A stretch of DNA of 64,000 nucleotides from Saccharibacillus sp. O23 (GTDB lineage Bacteria; Bacillota; Bacilli; Paenibacillales; Paenibacillaceae). This document shows positions 41,580 to 50,628 of this stretch, one piece after another (position 1 is the stretch's first letter; every line of letters starts with the position of its first letter). The position numbers and the translations under genes are program-made. The notes beneath the pieces were generated by a model. It was not told the origin of the DNA, searched no databases, and saw only the letters and a list, made by a program, of their open reading frames with translations. The stretch covers positions 434,001 through 498,000 of the forward strand of contig NZ_NJDE01000002.1 of assembly GCF_002205895.1 (NCBI RefSeq). The letters run 5' to 3'.

Positions 41580-43925
41580 TTAAACGCCTACCATCGGCGT
41601 CGAAGGCTGCGACCGGCCGCCGGCTTCCGGTTTGGACGGCGTCCGCAGCACGCGCATCGCGTTCAAGACCGCGATCAGCGTGACGCCGACATCCGAGAAT
41701 ACCGCTTCCCACATGGTCGCGATCCCGAAAGCGCCCAGAATCAGAAAGACCGCTTTGACGCCGAGCGCGAACACGATATTTTGCCAGACGATCCGCCGCG
41801 TTCGTTTGGCGATGCCGATCGCCGTCACCAGTTTGGAAGGCTCGTCGGTCATGATCACCACGTCCGCCGCTTCGATCGCGGCGTCCGAACCCAAACCGCC
41901 CATCGCCACGCCGACGTCGGCGCGGGCCAATACAGGCGTGTCGTTGATCCCGTCGCCGACGAACAGGATTTTCTCTTTCGCGCTTTTTGCGCGGTCCAGC
42001 TTCTCGATCTGTTCGACTTTGTTTTCCGGCAGCAGTTCGGCATGCACTTCGTCGATGCCGAGCCGGCTGCCGACGGCTTCGCCGACGCTTCGGGCATCGC
42101 CGGTCAGCATGACGGTCTTGCGAATGCCCAGCCGTTTCAAACCGCGAATCGCTTCCGCCGAATCCGCTTTGATCTCGTCCGCGATGACCAGATAGCCGGC
42201 GTACGTCCCGTCTACGGCGACATGCACGACGGTTCCGGCCTGCGCGTTCCCGGCAAACGCGATATTCTCCGCGGCCATCAGCTTCGCGTTGCCCGCGAGT
42301 ACCGTCCGGCCGTCGATCTTCGCCCGGATCCCGTGTCCGGATACTTCTTCGTAATCGTCCAATCTCCGCTCGCTCAACTCGCCGCCGAACGCTTCGCGGA
42401 TCGAATCGGCGATCGGATGATTCGAATGAAGTTCCGCATAAGCGGTCAGTTCCAGCAGCTCGTCTTGCGCGAAAGCTTCGGCCGGCTCGATCTCGGTAAC
42501 TTTGAAGCTGCCTTTGGTCAACGTTCCCGTCTTGTCGAACACGACGACCTGCACGGCGTTCAACGCTTCCAGATAGTTGCCGCCTTTGACCAACACGCCC
42601 TGCTTCGAAGCCGCACCGATCCCGCCGAAGAATCCGAGCGGAATCGAGACGACCAGCGCGCAGGGACACGAGATGACGAGGAAGATCAACGCTCGGTAGA
42701 TCCAGTCCGAGAACTGCGCGCCCGGGACGAGAAGCGGCGGAACCACGGCCAGCAGCAGAGCCGCGAACACGACGAACGGCGTATATACCCGGGCGAACTT
42801 GTTGATGAACGTTTCGGTCGGCGCTTTGCGTCCGGCCGCGTTCTCGACAAGCTCCAGAATTTTCGCGACCGACGATTCGCCGAACGTGCGCGTCACTTCG
42901 ACGGTCAGCACGCCGTTTTTGTTGATAAAGCCGCCCAGTACTTCGTCGCCGCCTTTGACGCCGCGAGGCACCGATTCGCCGGTGAGCGCCGACGTGTCGA
43001 CCATCGAGGAACCTTCGACGACTTTGCCGTCGAGCGGTACCTTCTCGCCCGGACGCACCAGAATGAGCGACCCGACCGCGACGGATTCGGGGCTGACCCG
43101 TTTCGTTTCGCCATCCGTTTGCAAGTTGGCGTAATCGGGACGCACGTTCAGCAGCGAAGTGATCGAACGGCGCGAACGGTTGACGGCGAGGCTCTGGAAG
43201 AGTTCGCCGACTTGATAGAACAGCATGACCGCGACGCCTTCCGGGTATTGGCCCACGGCGAATGCCCCGATCGTGGCGACCGACATCAAGAAATATTCGT
43301 CGAAGACTTGTCCGCGCAGAATGTTTTTGACCGCTTGCAGCACGATATCGCCGCCGACCGTCAGGTACGCCAGCAAGAATAACGCCAACTCGCCTATGCC
43401 GCCGAGCGGCGCGAGCAGGGCGACCGCCGTCAATGCCGCTCCGATCGCCAGACGGGCGATGAGCGTCTTCTGACTTCCGCCGTGATCGTGCGAATGACCC
43501 GCATGATCGTGGCCGGAGTGATCGTGTCCCGCATGATCGTGACCCGCGTGGTCGTGTTCCGAATGATCATGCTGCGCGGATTCGCCGGCCGCGTGCGAAT
43601 GGCCGCGAACGGCCGAAACGCTCGACGCCGTCGCCGCAGCAGGCTCAGCCGCGCGCCCCGAAGCGTCGACGGCCTGCCGGGTTCCTTTGACCATGATGCG
43701 CACGTGAGGTTCCAGTTTCTTGATGGTCCCCGCCGCTCCGGCTGCCGCCGCTTCCGCTTGATTCTCTTCGGTCTCGAAGGTCAGCGTTTTGTTGACGAAG
43801 TTCAGCGAACAAGCCGACACGCCCGGCATCTTCTGGACGCCGTTCTCGATCTTGAGCGCGCAGTTCGCGCAATCCAATCCTTCCAATACCCATTCCCGCT
43901 TCACGGTTCCCGTCGCGTTTCCCAT
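41580..43925 (-). CDS. cadA: zinc/cadmium-exporting P1B-type ATPase
   Basis: A 781-residue heavy-metal pump. An HMA domain with GLDCANCALKIE at about 15-26 is followed by a histidine-rich stretch near 115-150 (repeats of GHDHAGHDHS type), eight membrane helices with the CPC metal site in ISCPCALVVSIPLG, the phosphorylation site DKTGTLTKG, and the hinge MLTGDARSVGEAVG and GDGINDTPVLARAD. The CPC and HMA sequence are those of the Zn/Cd/Pb subgroup. The ArsR-type repressor gene is divergent and an operator lies at 43992-44015. Confidence 0.95.
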   Translation of the reverse strand: MGNATGTVKREWVLEGLDCANCALKIENGVQKMPGVSACSLNFVNKTLTFETEENQAEAAAAGAAGTIKKLEPHVRIMVKGTRQAVDASGRAAEPAAATASSVSAVRGHSHAAGESAQHDHSEHDHAGHDHAGHDHSGHDHAGHSHDHGGSQKTLIARLAIGAALTAVALLAPLGGIGELALFLLAYLTVGGDIVLQAVKNILRGQVFDEYFLMSVATIGAFAVGQYPEGVAVMLFYQVGELFQSLAVNRSRRSITSLLNVRPDYANLQTDGETKRVSPESVAVGSLILVRPGEKVPLDGKVVEGSSMVDTSALTGESVPRGVKGGDEVLGGFINKNGVLTVEVTRTFGESSVAKILELVENAAGRKAPTETFINKFARVYTPFVVFAALLLAVVPPLLVPGAQFSDWIYRALIFLVISCPCALVVSIPLGFFGGIGAASKQGVLVKGGNYLEALNAVQVVVFDKTGTLTKGSFKVTEIEPAEAFAQDELLELTAYAELHSNHPIADSIREAFGGELSERRLDDYEEVSGHGIRAKIDGRTVLAGNAKLMAAENIAFAGNAQAGTVVHVAVDGTYAGYLVIADEIKADSAEAIRGLKRLGIRKTVMLTGDARSVGEAVGSRLGIDEVHAELLPENKVEQIEKLDRAKSAKEKILFVGDGINDTPVLARADVGVAMGGLGSDAAIEAADVVIMTDEPSKLVTAIGIAKRTRRIVWQNIVFALGVKAVFLILGAFGIATMWEAVFSDVGVTLIAVLNAMRVLRTPSKPEAGGRSQPSTPMVGV

Positions 43926-43991
43926 GACGATCCCTCCCGATCCTTTTTCGCTTTCCGATCGACCTTCCGCTATTCAAAAGAATTACGAATA

Positions 43992-44015
43992 ATATATGAG
44001 CATATGTTCATGTGT
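43992..44015. promoter_or_regulatory. ArsR/SmtB operator upstream of cadA
   Basis: A 24-bp imperfect palindrome (ATATATGAGCATATGTTCAT core), 20 of 24 bases identical to that at 45674-45697 and close to the family consensus TGAACAnnTGTTCA. Confidence 0.7.
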
Positions 44016-44134
44016 TAACTCGATTATAGTCCCCTCTTTCTGCCAAGTCAAAGGGTTCGCGCAAAATTCGCTATTCGTAATCTCAACGATTTTTGGTATA
44101 ATGGAAGCATGACGCACATGGAAGGTGATGAAGC

Positions 44135-44524
44135 GTGAAGCAGGAAGCGCTACGCGAAGACATGACGGACGAATGCGGCCATGACGGTGCGGACAGCTCC
44201 GCGCCCCGCGATACTCTGGTTCGGATCAAGGAAGAATTTGTGGACGACTCCACCGCGATCGATATGGCAGAAATGTTCAAAGCTCTCGGCGACCCGACTC
44301 GGGTGAGGCTGATCTATGCCCTGCTGCAAAAAGAACTTTGCGTGCATGATCTCTGCATCGTGCTGGACATGACGCAATCGGCGGTCTCGCATCAACTGCG
44401 GTATCTTCGCAATACCCGGATCGTCAAACGGCGCAAAGTCGGCAAAACGGTGTTCTATTCGCTCGATGATCGACATGTGGAAGAAATCTTCGCCCAAACG
44501 CTTCAGCATCTGAAGCACGGCTGA
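44135..44524 (+). CDS. ArsR/SmtB family metalloregulator
   Basis: A 129-residue winged-helix repressor. It has MFKALGDPTRVRLIYALLQK, the alpha3 motif ELCVHDLCIVL and the recognition helix TQSAVSHQLRYLRN. The C-terminal helix has D and H residues (DRHVEEIFAQTLQHLKHG) in the positions of the alpha5 zinc site of SmtB/CzrA. The cysteine in ELCVHDL is the CadC-like alpha3 position, without the N-terminal cysteine pair seen in CadC. It likely represses cadA and the CDF gene. GTG 44135 follows AAGGTG. Confidence 0.93.
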   Translation: MKQEALREDMTDECGHDGADSSAPRDTLVRIKEEFVDDSTAIDMAEMFKALGDPTRVRLIYALLQKELCVHDLCIVLDMTQSAVSHQLRYLRNTRIVKRRKVGKTVFYSLDDRHVEEIFAQTLQHLKHG

Positions 44525-44551
44525 AGGCCGGAAACGGGCATAACGCAGCAT

Positions 44552-44585
44552 AAGGAAGCTCCCGCGAAGGAGCTTCCTTTTTTTT
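44552..44585. terminator. terminator between convergent genes
   Basis: AAGGAAGCTCC-CGCGA-AGGAGCTTCC and eight T. Confidence 0.9.
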
Positions 44586-44611
44586 GCGGCCCGATTTTCG
44601 AAACGGAAACG

Positions 44612-45652
44612 TCAAGCCCGCGCGCAACCCTCTTCGCCTACTCCGCAGGCAAAGCCGGGCGGGTCGAGCTGAAGCGTGATATGTTCGATGCCGTAGTGCT
44701 CGCTTAGCAGATGCTGCGCCCGTTTCATGACTTCGGGACCGTCCGCCGGATCGTTCAAAACCAGATGGCCGCTGAGCAGCGGAAGATCGGACGAGAGCGA
44801 CCAGATATGCAGATCATGTACTCCGCTCACGCCCGGAATCTTCGCCAGTTCTTCGCGGATCTCGTCGGCGTCGAACCCCGCAGGCGTGCCTTCCATCAGA
44901 ATATGCACCGAATCCCGAGTCACCCGGTAAGCGCTGATCAGTACCAAGATCGCCACGACGACGCTGGCAATGGGGTCGGCCAGATTCCAACCGAACGCCA
45001 TGATGAGCAGCGCGGCCGCGATCACTCCGACGGAACCGAGCAGATCGCCGATCACGTGCAGAAAAGCGCTGCGGATATTCAGGTTCTCCGAAGTATCCCC
45101 CTTCATCAGTATATAAGCCGTAACCACGTTAACCAACAGACCGATAACGGCAATGGTCAGCATGCCCGAACTCATGACGGCCGGCGGCTCCGAGAAACGC
45201 CGGAACGCTTCATAGAAGATGTAGAGCGAAATGCCGAGCAGCGCGATCCCGTTCAGGAAAGCGGCCAAGACTTCGAACCGCTTATATCCGTAAGTCTTCG
45301 TGCTGTTCGCGCGGCGTTCTCCCCAGATCATCGCCAGCAGGCTCAGTCCGAGCGCGACCGCGTCGCTGAGCATATGCCCGGCGTCCGACAGCAGCGCCAG
45401 ACTGTTGGTGATCAGTCCTCCGGCGACTTCGACGATCATGTAGGCAGCGATCAGGAAAAAAGACCATTTCAGCGCTTTCTTGTTCGCTCCGTGCGCGTGC
45501 GAGTGTCCGCCGAGGCCGTGTTGATGCCCGCCGTGCGAATGACCGGCGCTTGCGTGCGAATGCGCGGCGCCGGGCGCGCGGCCGTGACGATGTCCGGCAT
45601 GATCTTCCGGCCCGTGATCGTGTTTCGATTCCGAATCGTGATGATGACTCAT
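44612..45652 (-). CDS. czcD: cation diffusion facilitator zinc exporter
   Basis: A 346-residue CDF transporter. The N-terminus is very histidine-rich (SHHHDSESKHDHGPEDHAGH and more to about 72). Six membrane helices follow with the metal site H/D pairs ALLSDAGHMLSDAVAL near 110 and FLHVIGDLLGSVGV near 213, and a C-terminal cytoplasmic ferredoxin-like domain (GVHDLHIWSLSSDLPLLSGH). It exports Zn(II), with possible Cd or Co. The operator at 45674-45697 lies 21 bp before its ATG, so the ArsR repressor controls it too. Confidence 0.95.
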   Translation of the reverse strand: MSHHHDSESKHDHGPEDHAGHRHGRAPGAAHSHASAGHSHGGHQHGLGGHSHAHGANKKALKWSFFLIAAYMIVEVAGGLITNSLALLSDAGHMLSDAVALGLSLLAMIWGERRANSTKTYGYKRFEVLAAFLNGIALLGISLYIFYEAFRRFSEPPAVMSSGMLTIAVIGLLVNVVTAYILMKGDTSENLNIRSAFLHVIGDLLGSVGVIAAALLIMAFGWNLADPIASVVVAILVLISAYRVTRDSVHILMEGTPAGFDADEIREELAKIPGVSGVHDLHIWSLSSDLPLLSGHLVLNDPADGPEVMKRAQHLLSEHYGIEHITLQLDPPGFACGVGEEGCARA

Positions 45653-45673
45653 TAGATTCTCCCTCTTTCGTAA

Positions 45674-45697
45674 ACATATGAGCAACTGTTCATATGT
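45674..45697. promoter_or_regulatory. ArsR/SmtB operator upstream of czcD
   Basis: ACATATGA-GCAACTGT-TCATATGT, a 24-bp palindrome matching the operator at 43992-44015. Confidence 0.75.
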
Positions 45698-45761
45698 TTA
45701 TTCTAATCCTCTTTCCGAGGGATGGCAAGCGTTTTTCGCTCCTGCGGAAAAGTTCTCGGCC

Positions 45762-47486
45762 TTATTCGCGCGCGGGCTTCGAGAGCTTCTTGCCGTCTTT
45801 CAAAGATACGATCAGATTGAATACCGGCTTGCCGGCAGTTTCCGTATCGGGATCGACCGCGTAGTAACCGTGCCGGACGAATTGGAATCGTTCTCCCGGC
45901 TCCGCGGAAACGGCGGAAAGCTCCAAACGGGCGCGATCCCGAACGATCCGCGATTCGGGATCGACGAGCGATGCCCAATCGTTGCCGGATTCCGCCAGCT
46001 TGGCCTCCGGTCTCAGCAGCGCGCCGTAATGCCGGACTTCCGCTTCGACCGCATGCTTCGCCGACACCCAGTGCAGCGTCGCTTTGACTTTGCGCGCGTC
46101 GAATCCGCTTCCGCTTTTCGTCGCCGGATCGTACGTGCATCGCAGCTCCGCGATCTCCCCGGTTGCCGGATCTTTGACCGCTTCCGTGCAGGTCACGAAA
46201 TACGCGCCTTTCAACCGCACTTCGACGCCCGGCGACAGACGGCGGAAACCTTTGACCGGCTCTTCCATAAAATCTTCCCGTTCGATGTACAGCTCGCGTC
46301 CGAACGGAACGCGGCGGCGTCCCATGCTTTCGTTTTCCGGGTTGTTTTCGATCTCCAGCCATTCCGTTTCGCTTTCCGGATAATTGTCGATAATCAGCTT
46401 GATCGGATCGAGCACGGCCATCAGATTGCGCGCGGCAGGCTTGAGATCCTGACGCACGGCATGGTCGAGCAGCGCGATATCGACCGTGCTCGAAGTGCGG
46501 ATCATGCCGATATCTCCGATAAAACGGCGGATGCTCTCGGGCGTTACGCCGCGGCGGCGAAGTCCCATCAGCGTCGGCAGACGCGGATCGTCCCATCCGG
46601 AGACGTAACCGCCTTCCACCAGTTCGCGCAGGTAACGTTTGCTGGTCACGACTCCGGTAATATTCAAGCGGCCGAATTCTCTTTGTTTCGGCGCTTCCGG
46701 AATATCCAATTCGCGCATGACCCATTCGTAGAGCGGCCGATGGTCTTTGAATTCGATCGAACACAGCGAATGCGTGATGCCTTCGATCGCGTCTTGGATC
46801 GGATGCGCGAAATCGTACATCGGATAGATGCACCAAGCGCTGCCGGTTCGGTAATGCGGCGCATGGATGATTCGGTAGAGAGCCGGATCGCGCAGCGTCG
46901 GGTTCGGCGACGCCATATCGATCTTGGCGCGCAGCACTCTGGAACCCGCGGCGAATTCGCCGGCGCGCATACGCCGGAACAGATCCAGATTCAGCTCGGG
47001 CGAGCGTTCGCGATAAGGACTGTCGATGCCCGGTTCCGTCAGCGTGCCGCGATACGCGTTCATCTCGTCGGGACTCAGATCGCAGACGTAAGCTTTGCCT
47101 TTGCGGATCAGATATTCGGCCGACTCGTAGATGCGCTCGGCATAATCGGACCCGAAGAACACTTCCGGTTCCAAGCCCAGCCAGCGGATATCCGTTTCGA
47201 TCGCCCGCACGTATTTCATGTCTTCTTTGAGCGGATTGGTATCGTCGAAACGCAGATTGAATCGGCCGCCGAATCGTTCGGCAAGTCCCGCGTTCGTCAA
47301 TATGGCGAAGGCGCTCCCGATATGCAGATACCCGTTAGGCTCCGGCGGGAAACGGGTAGCGATCGGGCGGGAATACGCGGCTTGTTCCAGGTCTTCCCGA
47401 ATGATGCGGGCGATGAAATGTTCGTCGCGGGACCGATCCGGCAGATCCGCCATACGAGGATCCGCGTGAAGTTCGAATGAATGCAT
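45762..47486 (-). CDS. glnS: glutaminyl-tRNA synthetase
   Basis: A 574-residue class I synthetase. The HIGH-type motif is RFPPEPNGYLHIGSA near 44-58, KMSKS-equivalent is GVVTSKRYLR near 262-271, and GlnRS-specific segments are RFDDTNPLKED and YPMYDFAHPIQDAIEGITHS. The C-terminal anticodon-binding beta barrels run to the end. Most Bacillota charge Gln through GatCAB; some Paenibacillaceae have GlnRS in addition. It starts at ATG 47486 with AAGGAGG; a T-box leader lies upstream. Both features agree on Gln specificity. Confidence 0.95.
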   Translation of the reverse strand: MHSFELHADPRMADLPDRSRDEHFIARIIREDLEQAAYSRPIATRFPPEPNGYLHIGSAFAILTNAGLAERFGGRFNLRFDDTNPLKEDMKYVRAIETDIRWLGLEPEVFFGSDYAERIYESAEYLIRKGKAYVCDLSPDEMNAYRGTLTEPGIDSPYRERSPELNLDLFRRMRAGEFAAGSRVLRAKIDMASPNPTLRDPALYRIIHAPHYRTGSAWCIYPMYDFAHPIQDAIEGITHSLCSIEFKDHRPLYEWVMRELDIPEAPKQREFGRLNITGVVTSKRYLRELVEGGYVSGWDDPRLPTLMGLRRRGVTPESIRRFIGDIGMIRTSSTVDIALLDHAVRQDLKPAARNLMAVLDPIKLIIDNYPESETEWLEIENNPENESMGRRRVPFGRELYIEREDFMEEPVKGFRRLSPGVEVRLKGAYFVTCTEAVKDPATGEIAELRCTYDPATKSGSGFDARKVKATLHWVSAKHAVEAEVRHYGALLRPEAKLAESGNDWASLVDPESRIVRDRARLELSAVSAEPGERFQFVRHGYYAVDPDTETAGKPVFNLIVSLKDGKKLSKPARE

Positions 47487-47555
47487 GAATGCAGCCTCCT
47501 TCATTTCGTTTTATTTCTTACTTTCCGATTTCGGCGCCTTGAACGAATCGGCGCA

Positions 47556-47935
47556 TAACAAAAAATCCCACCTCCAAGACTCATCGTCTCGGAGGCGGGA
47601 TAAGATTCGCGGTGCCACTCCGGATTCGCCGTCGCCTCGCGGCGAAACGGCCTCGTCGGGTACGTCGCGAAGTTCGGGTTCCGGCAGCGGCCGGCCGTTC
47701 TTCGGCGGTTATACCCCAGCTCTGTAACAGGAGCGCCTGTCGTCCCATCCTGCTTCTCTGCGTTCTCCGTGCGGAGAAACCGGCGAAAAGATTCCGGGAC
47801 GCTGCGGACCTGCGCCGAAAACGAGCCGGCGCAGGTCGGCGAGGTTTGGTTCGGGCCGTCTTCCGTCATCCCTTCTCAGCTTCCGGGACTCTCTGTAGAC
47901 GCGGTTCGGCCTTACTCTTCTCGCCGTCGCATGTT
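47556..47935 (-). promoter_or_regulatory. T-box riboswitch (tRNA-Gln sensing) for glnS
   Basis: The antiterminator motif GGAGTGGCACCGCGAA is at about 47604-47620, followed by the terminator CCCGCCTCC...GGAGGTGGGATTTTTT (47563-47600). Stem I has AGAGAGT and a GAAC-CAA-A context at about 47845-47852 where CAA (Gln) could be the specifier. The variable base of TGGC pairs with G, the discriminator of tRNA-Gln. Confidence 0.88.
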
Positions 47936-47957
47936 ATAATGCTTGAAATTGTTTCAC

Positions 47958-47986
47958 ATCTTAACACGCTTCTTCCGATTTGACAA
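47958..47986 (-). promoter_or_regulatory. glnS promoter
   Basis: TTGTCA, 17 bases, TAAGAT on the minus strand, about 25 bases upstream of the T-box. Confidence 0.65.
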
Positions 47987-48043
47987 TGATCCGATTCAGG
48001 CTGCGCACGCTGCCGCAGAAATGCGCATCTTAGCTTCCCGCCA

Positions 48044-48073
48044 TTGACAATCCGCCCGCCGACCCGGTATGAT
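48044..48073 (+). promoter_or_regulatory. trpEG promoter
   Basis: TTGACA, 18 bases, TATGAT, about 210 bases upstream of the GTG at 48285. The long leader contains the KAG-repeat tract. Confidence 0.7.
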
Positions 48074-48161
48074 TTGCGGTAAGTCCGGAGAGCCGGGCGC
48101 CCCCGCGGAGGAGTCCGCAAGATTCGAACGAGCATGTTCGAGACGAACCGCACGATAAGCA

Positions 48162-48207
48162 GAGCCAGTACAGAGACTAGAGCAGAGACAAGTTGAGCGG
48201 AGCCGAG
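48162..48207 (+). promoter_or_regulatory. TRAP-like binding tract in the trpEG leader
   Basis: Triplets GAG, GAG, TAG, GAG, AAG, GAG, GAG, GAG begin at 48162, 48173, 48178, 48185, 48190, 48195, 48200 and 48205. The last five are exactly five bases apart, the spacing favoured by TRAP. No trp attenuator terminator was resolved. Confidence 0.55.
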
Positions 48208-48284
48208 TCCCCTTTTTACGACATTTCCATCACTTTCTTTCTCTTTTCTCTCCGAACCTGTCCCTAACCGAAGGAGGAGAAAAA

Positions 48285-50498
48285 GTGAAATTCAAATCTA
48301 CCCTATCCCCCCAGCAGGCGACTTACGCCACGCGGGGCAAACTTCAAGTAACCCGTACCTTGACCCCTCTCGATTCGTCGGAGGCGGTATCTTCCTTGCT
48401 TGCCCACATCGACGACAAAAGAGGCGCCTTGTTCACGAGCGGCTACGAATATCCCGGCCGTTATTCGAGATGGGACGTCGGATTCCTGAATCCGCCGATC
48501 GAGCTGCGTTCTTCGCGCGGCCGTTTCGAGATCCGCGCGCTTAATGATCGGGGCGATCTTCTGCTCGATTTCCTGTTGGAGCGCTTGTCTTCCGATCCGG
48601 TATTCCAATTGAATCACGAGTCCGGCAGCCGCCTGATCGAAGGCACCGTGCTTCGCCGCGAAGACGAAGAAGAGCTGCTGTCCGAAGAAGACCGCACTCG
48701 CCGTCCTTCCATCTTCACGCTGATCCGCAGCGTGAAGGAAGCGCTCGAAGCGCCGGAAGACTCGCAGCTCGGCCTCTACGGGGCGTTCGGCTACGATCTG
48801 GTCTTCCAATTCGAACCGATGCCGCTTAAGCACGAGCGGACGCTGGAGCGGCCCGATATCGTGCTGTATCTGCCCGACGAGATCGTGATGGTCGACCGCC
48901 AGCAGGATCAGGCGTATAAGCTGAGCTACGATTTCGCGCTGGGCAGCCGCTCGACGGCGGGACTCGACCGGCTGACGCCGTCTACCGCTTCTTCGAACGC
49001 GGGCGCGGATTCGGCCGAAATCCCGGACTACGTGCCGGGCCGCTACGCGAAGCTCGTCGATACGGCGATCGAAGAATTCAAGGTCGGCAATCTGTTCGAA
49101 GTCGTCCCGACGCAGACGTTATACGAACCTTGCCCGGACGCGCCTTCCGACGTATTCCGCCGTCTGAGCGCCATCAATCCGAGCCCTTACGGATTTATCG
49201 TCAATCTCGGCGGCGAGCATCTGGTCGGTTCTTCGCCGGAGATGTACGTGCGCGTCGAAGGCAAACGCATGGAGACCTGCCCGATCTCGGGCACGATCAA
49301 ACGCGGCGCTTCGCCGATCGAAGACGCCGAGCAGATCCGCACGCTGCTCAACTCCCGCAAAGACGAGGCCGAACTGAATATGTGCACGGACGTGGACCGC
49401 AACGACAAATCGCGCGTCTGCGAGCCGGGCTCGGTCAACGTGATCGGCCATCGGCAGATCGAAACGTATTCGCATCTGTTCCACACGGTCGACCATGTGG
49501 AAGGCACGCTGCGCGACGGGTACGACGCGCTTGACGCGTTCATGACGCATATGTGGGCGGTTACCGTCACCGGCGCTCCCAAAAAAGCCGCGATCCGTTG
49601 GATCGAAGATCACGAAGATTCTCCGCGCGACTGGTACGGAGGCGCCGTCGGCTTCTACAGCTTCGACGGCGGGCTGAACACGGGACTTACGCTGCGCACG
49701 ATCCGCATCCGCGAGAGCGTCGCCGAGATTCGCGTCGGAGCCACGCTGCTCTATGATTCGATTCCGGCCGACGAGGAAGAAGAAACGCTGACCAAAGGCG
49801 CGGCGCTGGTCAAAGCCGTACGCGGCACGAATGCGGCCGCTGCGGCGGCTGCGGCTGCCGAGTCGTTCTCCGCGATCGCCGACAAACCCGGCAGCGGCAA
49901 ACGCCTGCTGTTCGTCGATCACGAAGATTCGTTCGTGCATACCCTCGCCGGTTATTTCAAAGAAACGGGCGCCCAGGTGCTGGTCCTGCGAACGCCTGCC
50001 GCGCTGCACGCTCTGCGCGGCGGCGAGGCTTTCGACGGCGTCGTGCTGTCGCCGGGCCCCGGACGCCCCGACGATTTCCGGATGCGCGAAGTTCTCGATC
50101 TCGCGATGGGACGCGGCGTGCCGCTGTTCGGCGTCTGCCTCGGCCTTCAAGGGATCGTCGAGTATTACGGCGGCCGATTGGGCGTGCTGAACGTGCCTCA
50201 GCACGGCAAGCCGGCTCTGGTCAGCGCGACCTCCGACTGCCCGCTGTTCGAGAGCATCGACGGACCGTTCAAAGTAGGGCGTTACCATTCGCTCTATGCC
50301 GAGCAGATGCCGGACTGCCTCGAAGTAACGGCCCGTTCCGAAGACGGCGTCGTCATGGGCATCCGCCACCGCGAACTGCCGGTCTACGCGGTTCAGTTCC
50401 ATCCCGAGTCCCTGCTGACCGCAGGCGGCCGAATCGGGCATCGCATCATCGACAATTTCATGCGTACGGCAAACTTAAGCCAATCGGCCGCCAGATAA
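48285..50498 (+). CDS. trpEG: anthranilate synthase TrpE-TrpG fusion
   Basis: A 737-residue bifunctional enzyme. The TrpE part (about 1-525) has the chorismate-site segments RYAKLVDTAIEEFKVGNLFE, NPSPYGFIVNLGGEHLVGSS, CPISGTIKRGASP and CTDVDRNDKSRVCEPGS. An alanine-rich linker (about 512-530) leads to a class I glutamine amidotransferase with VLSPGPGRP, the catalytic cysteine in GVCLGLQGI and H-E in VQFHPESLLT. Fused TrpEG is known from alpha-proteobacteria and some Paenibacillaceae; it stands alone, not in a trp operon. GTG 48285 has AAGGAGG. Confidence 0.93.
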   Translation: MKFKSTLSPQQATYATRGKLQVTRTLTPLDSSEAVSSLLAHIDDKRGALFTSGYEYPGRYSRWDVGFLNPPIELRSSRGRFEIRALNDRGDLLLDFLLERLSSDPVFQLNHESGSRLIEGTVLRREDEEELLSEEDRTRRPSIFTLIRSVKEALEAPEDSQLGLYGAFGYDLVFQFEPMPLKHERTLERPDIVLYLPDEIVMVDRQQDQAYKLSYDFALGSRSTAGLDRLTPSTASSNAGADSAEIPDYVPGRYAKLVDTAIEEFKVGNLFEVVPTQTLYEPCPDAPSDVFRRLSAINPSPYGFIVNLGGEHLVGSSPEMYVRVEGKRMETCPISGTIKRGASPIEDAEQIRTLLNSRKDEAELNMCTDVDRNDKSRVCEPGSVNVIGHRQIETYSHLFHTVDHVEGTLRDGYDALDAFMTHMWAVTVTGAPKKAAIRWIEDHEDSPRDWYGGAVGFYSFDGGLNTGLTLRTIRIRESVAEIRVGATLLYDSIPADEEEETLTKGAALVKAVRGTNAAAAAAAAAESFSAIADKPGSGKRLLFVDHEDSFVHTLAGYFKETGAQVLVLRTPAALHALRGGEAFDGVVLSPGPGRPDDFRMREVLDLAMGRGVPLFGVCLGLQGIVEYYGGRLGVLNVPQHGKPALVSATSDCPLFESIDGPFKVGRYHSLYAEQMPDCLEVTARSEDGVVMGIRHRELPVYAVQFHPESLLTAGGRIGHRIIDNFMRTANLSQSAAR

Positions 50499-50503
50499 AA
50501 AAG

Positions 50504-50550
50504 AAAGACGTCCCGCCTCATCCTTTCGGAATGGGGCGGGACGTCTTTTT
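50504..50550. terminator. terminator between convergent genes
   Basis: AAAGACGTCCCGCC...GGCGGGACGTCTTTTT around an inner CCTTTCGG loop. Confidence 0.9.
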
Positions 50551-50628
50551 GATTATTCGCTATTCGAACGCGATTCCGCGCATCAGGTCGTTCAATGCGA
50601 GAGCGGCATTTCGCGATGACCGAAGCGT

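Noticed and set aside
41517-43382. 621-codon plus-strand frame over cadA
   Set aside because: Antisense to a complete P-type ATPase; composition is that of a shadow frame.
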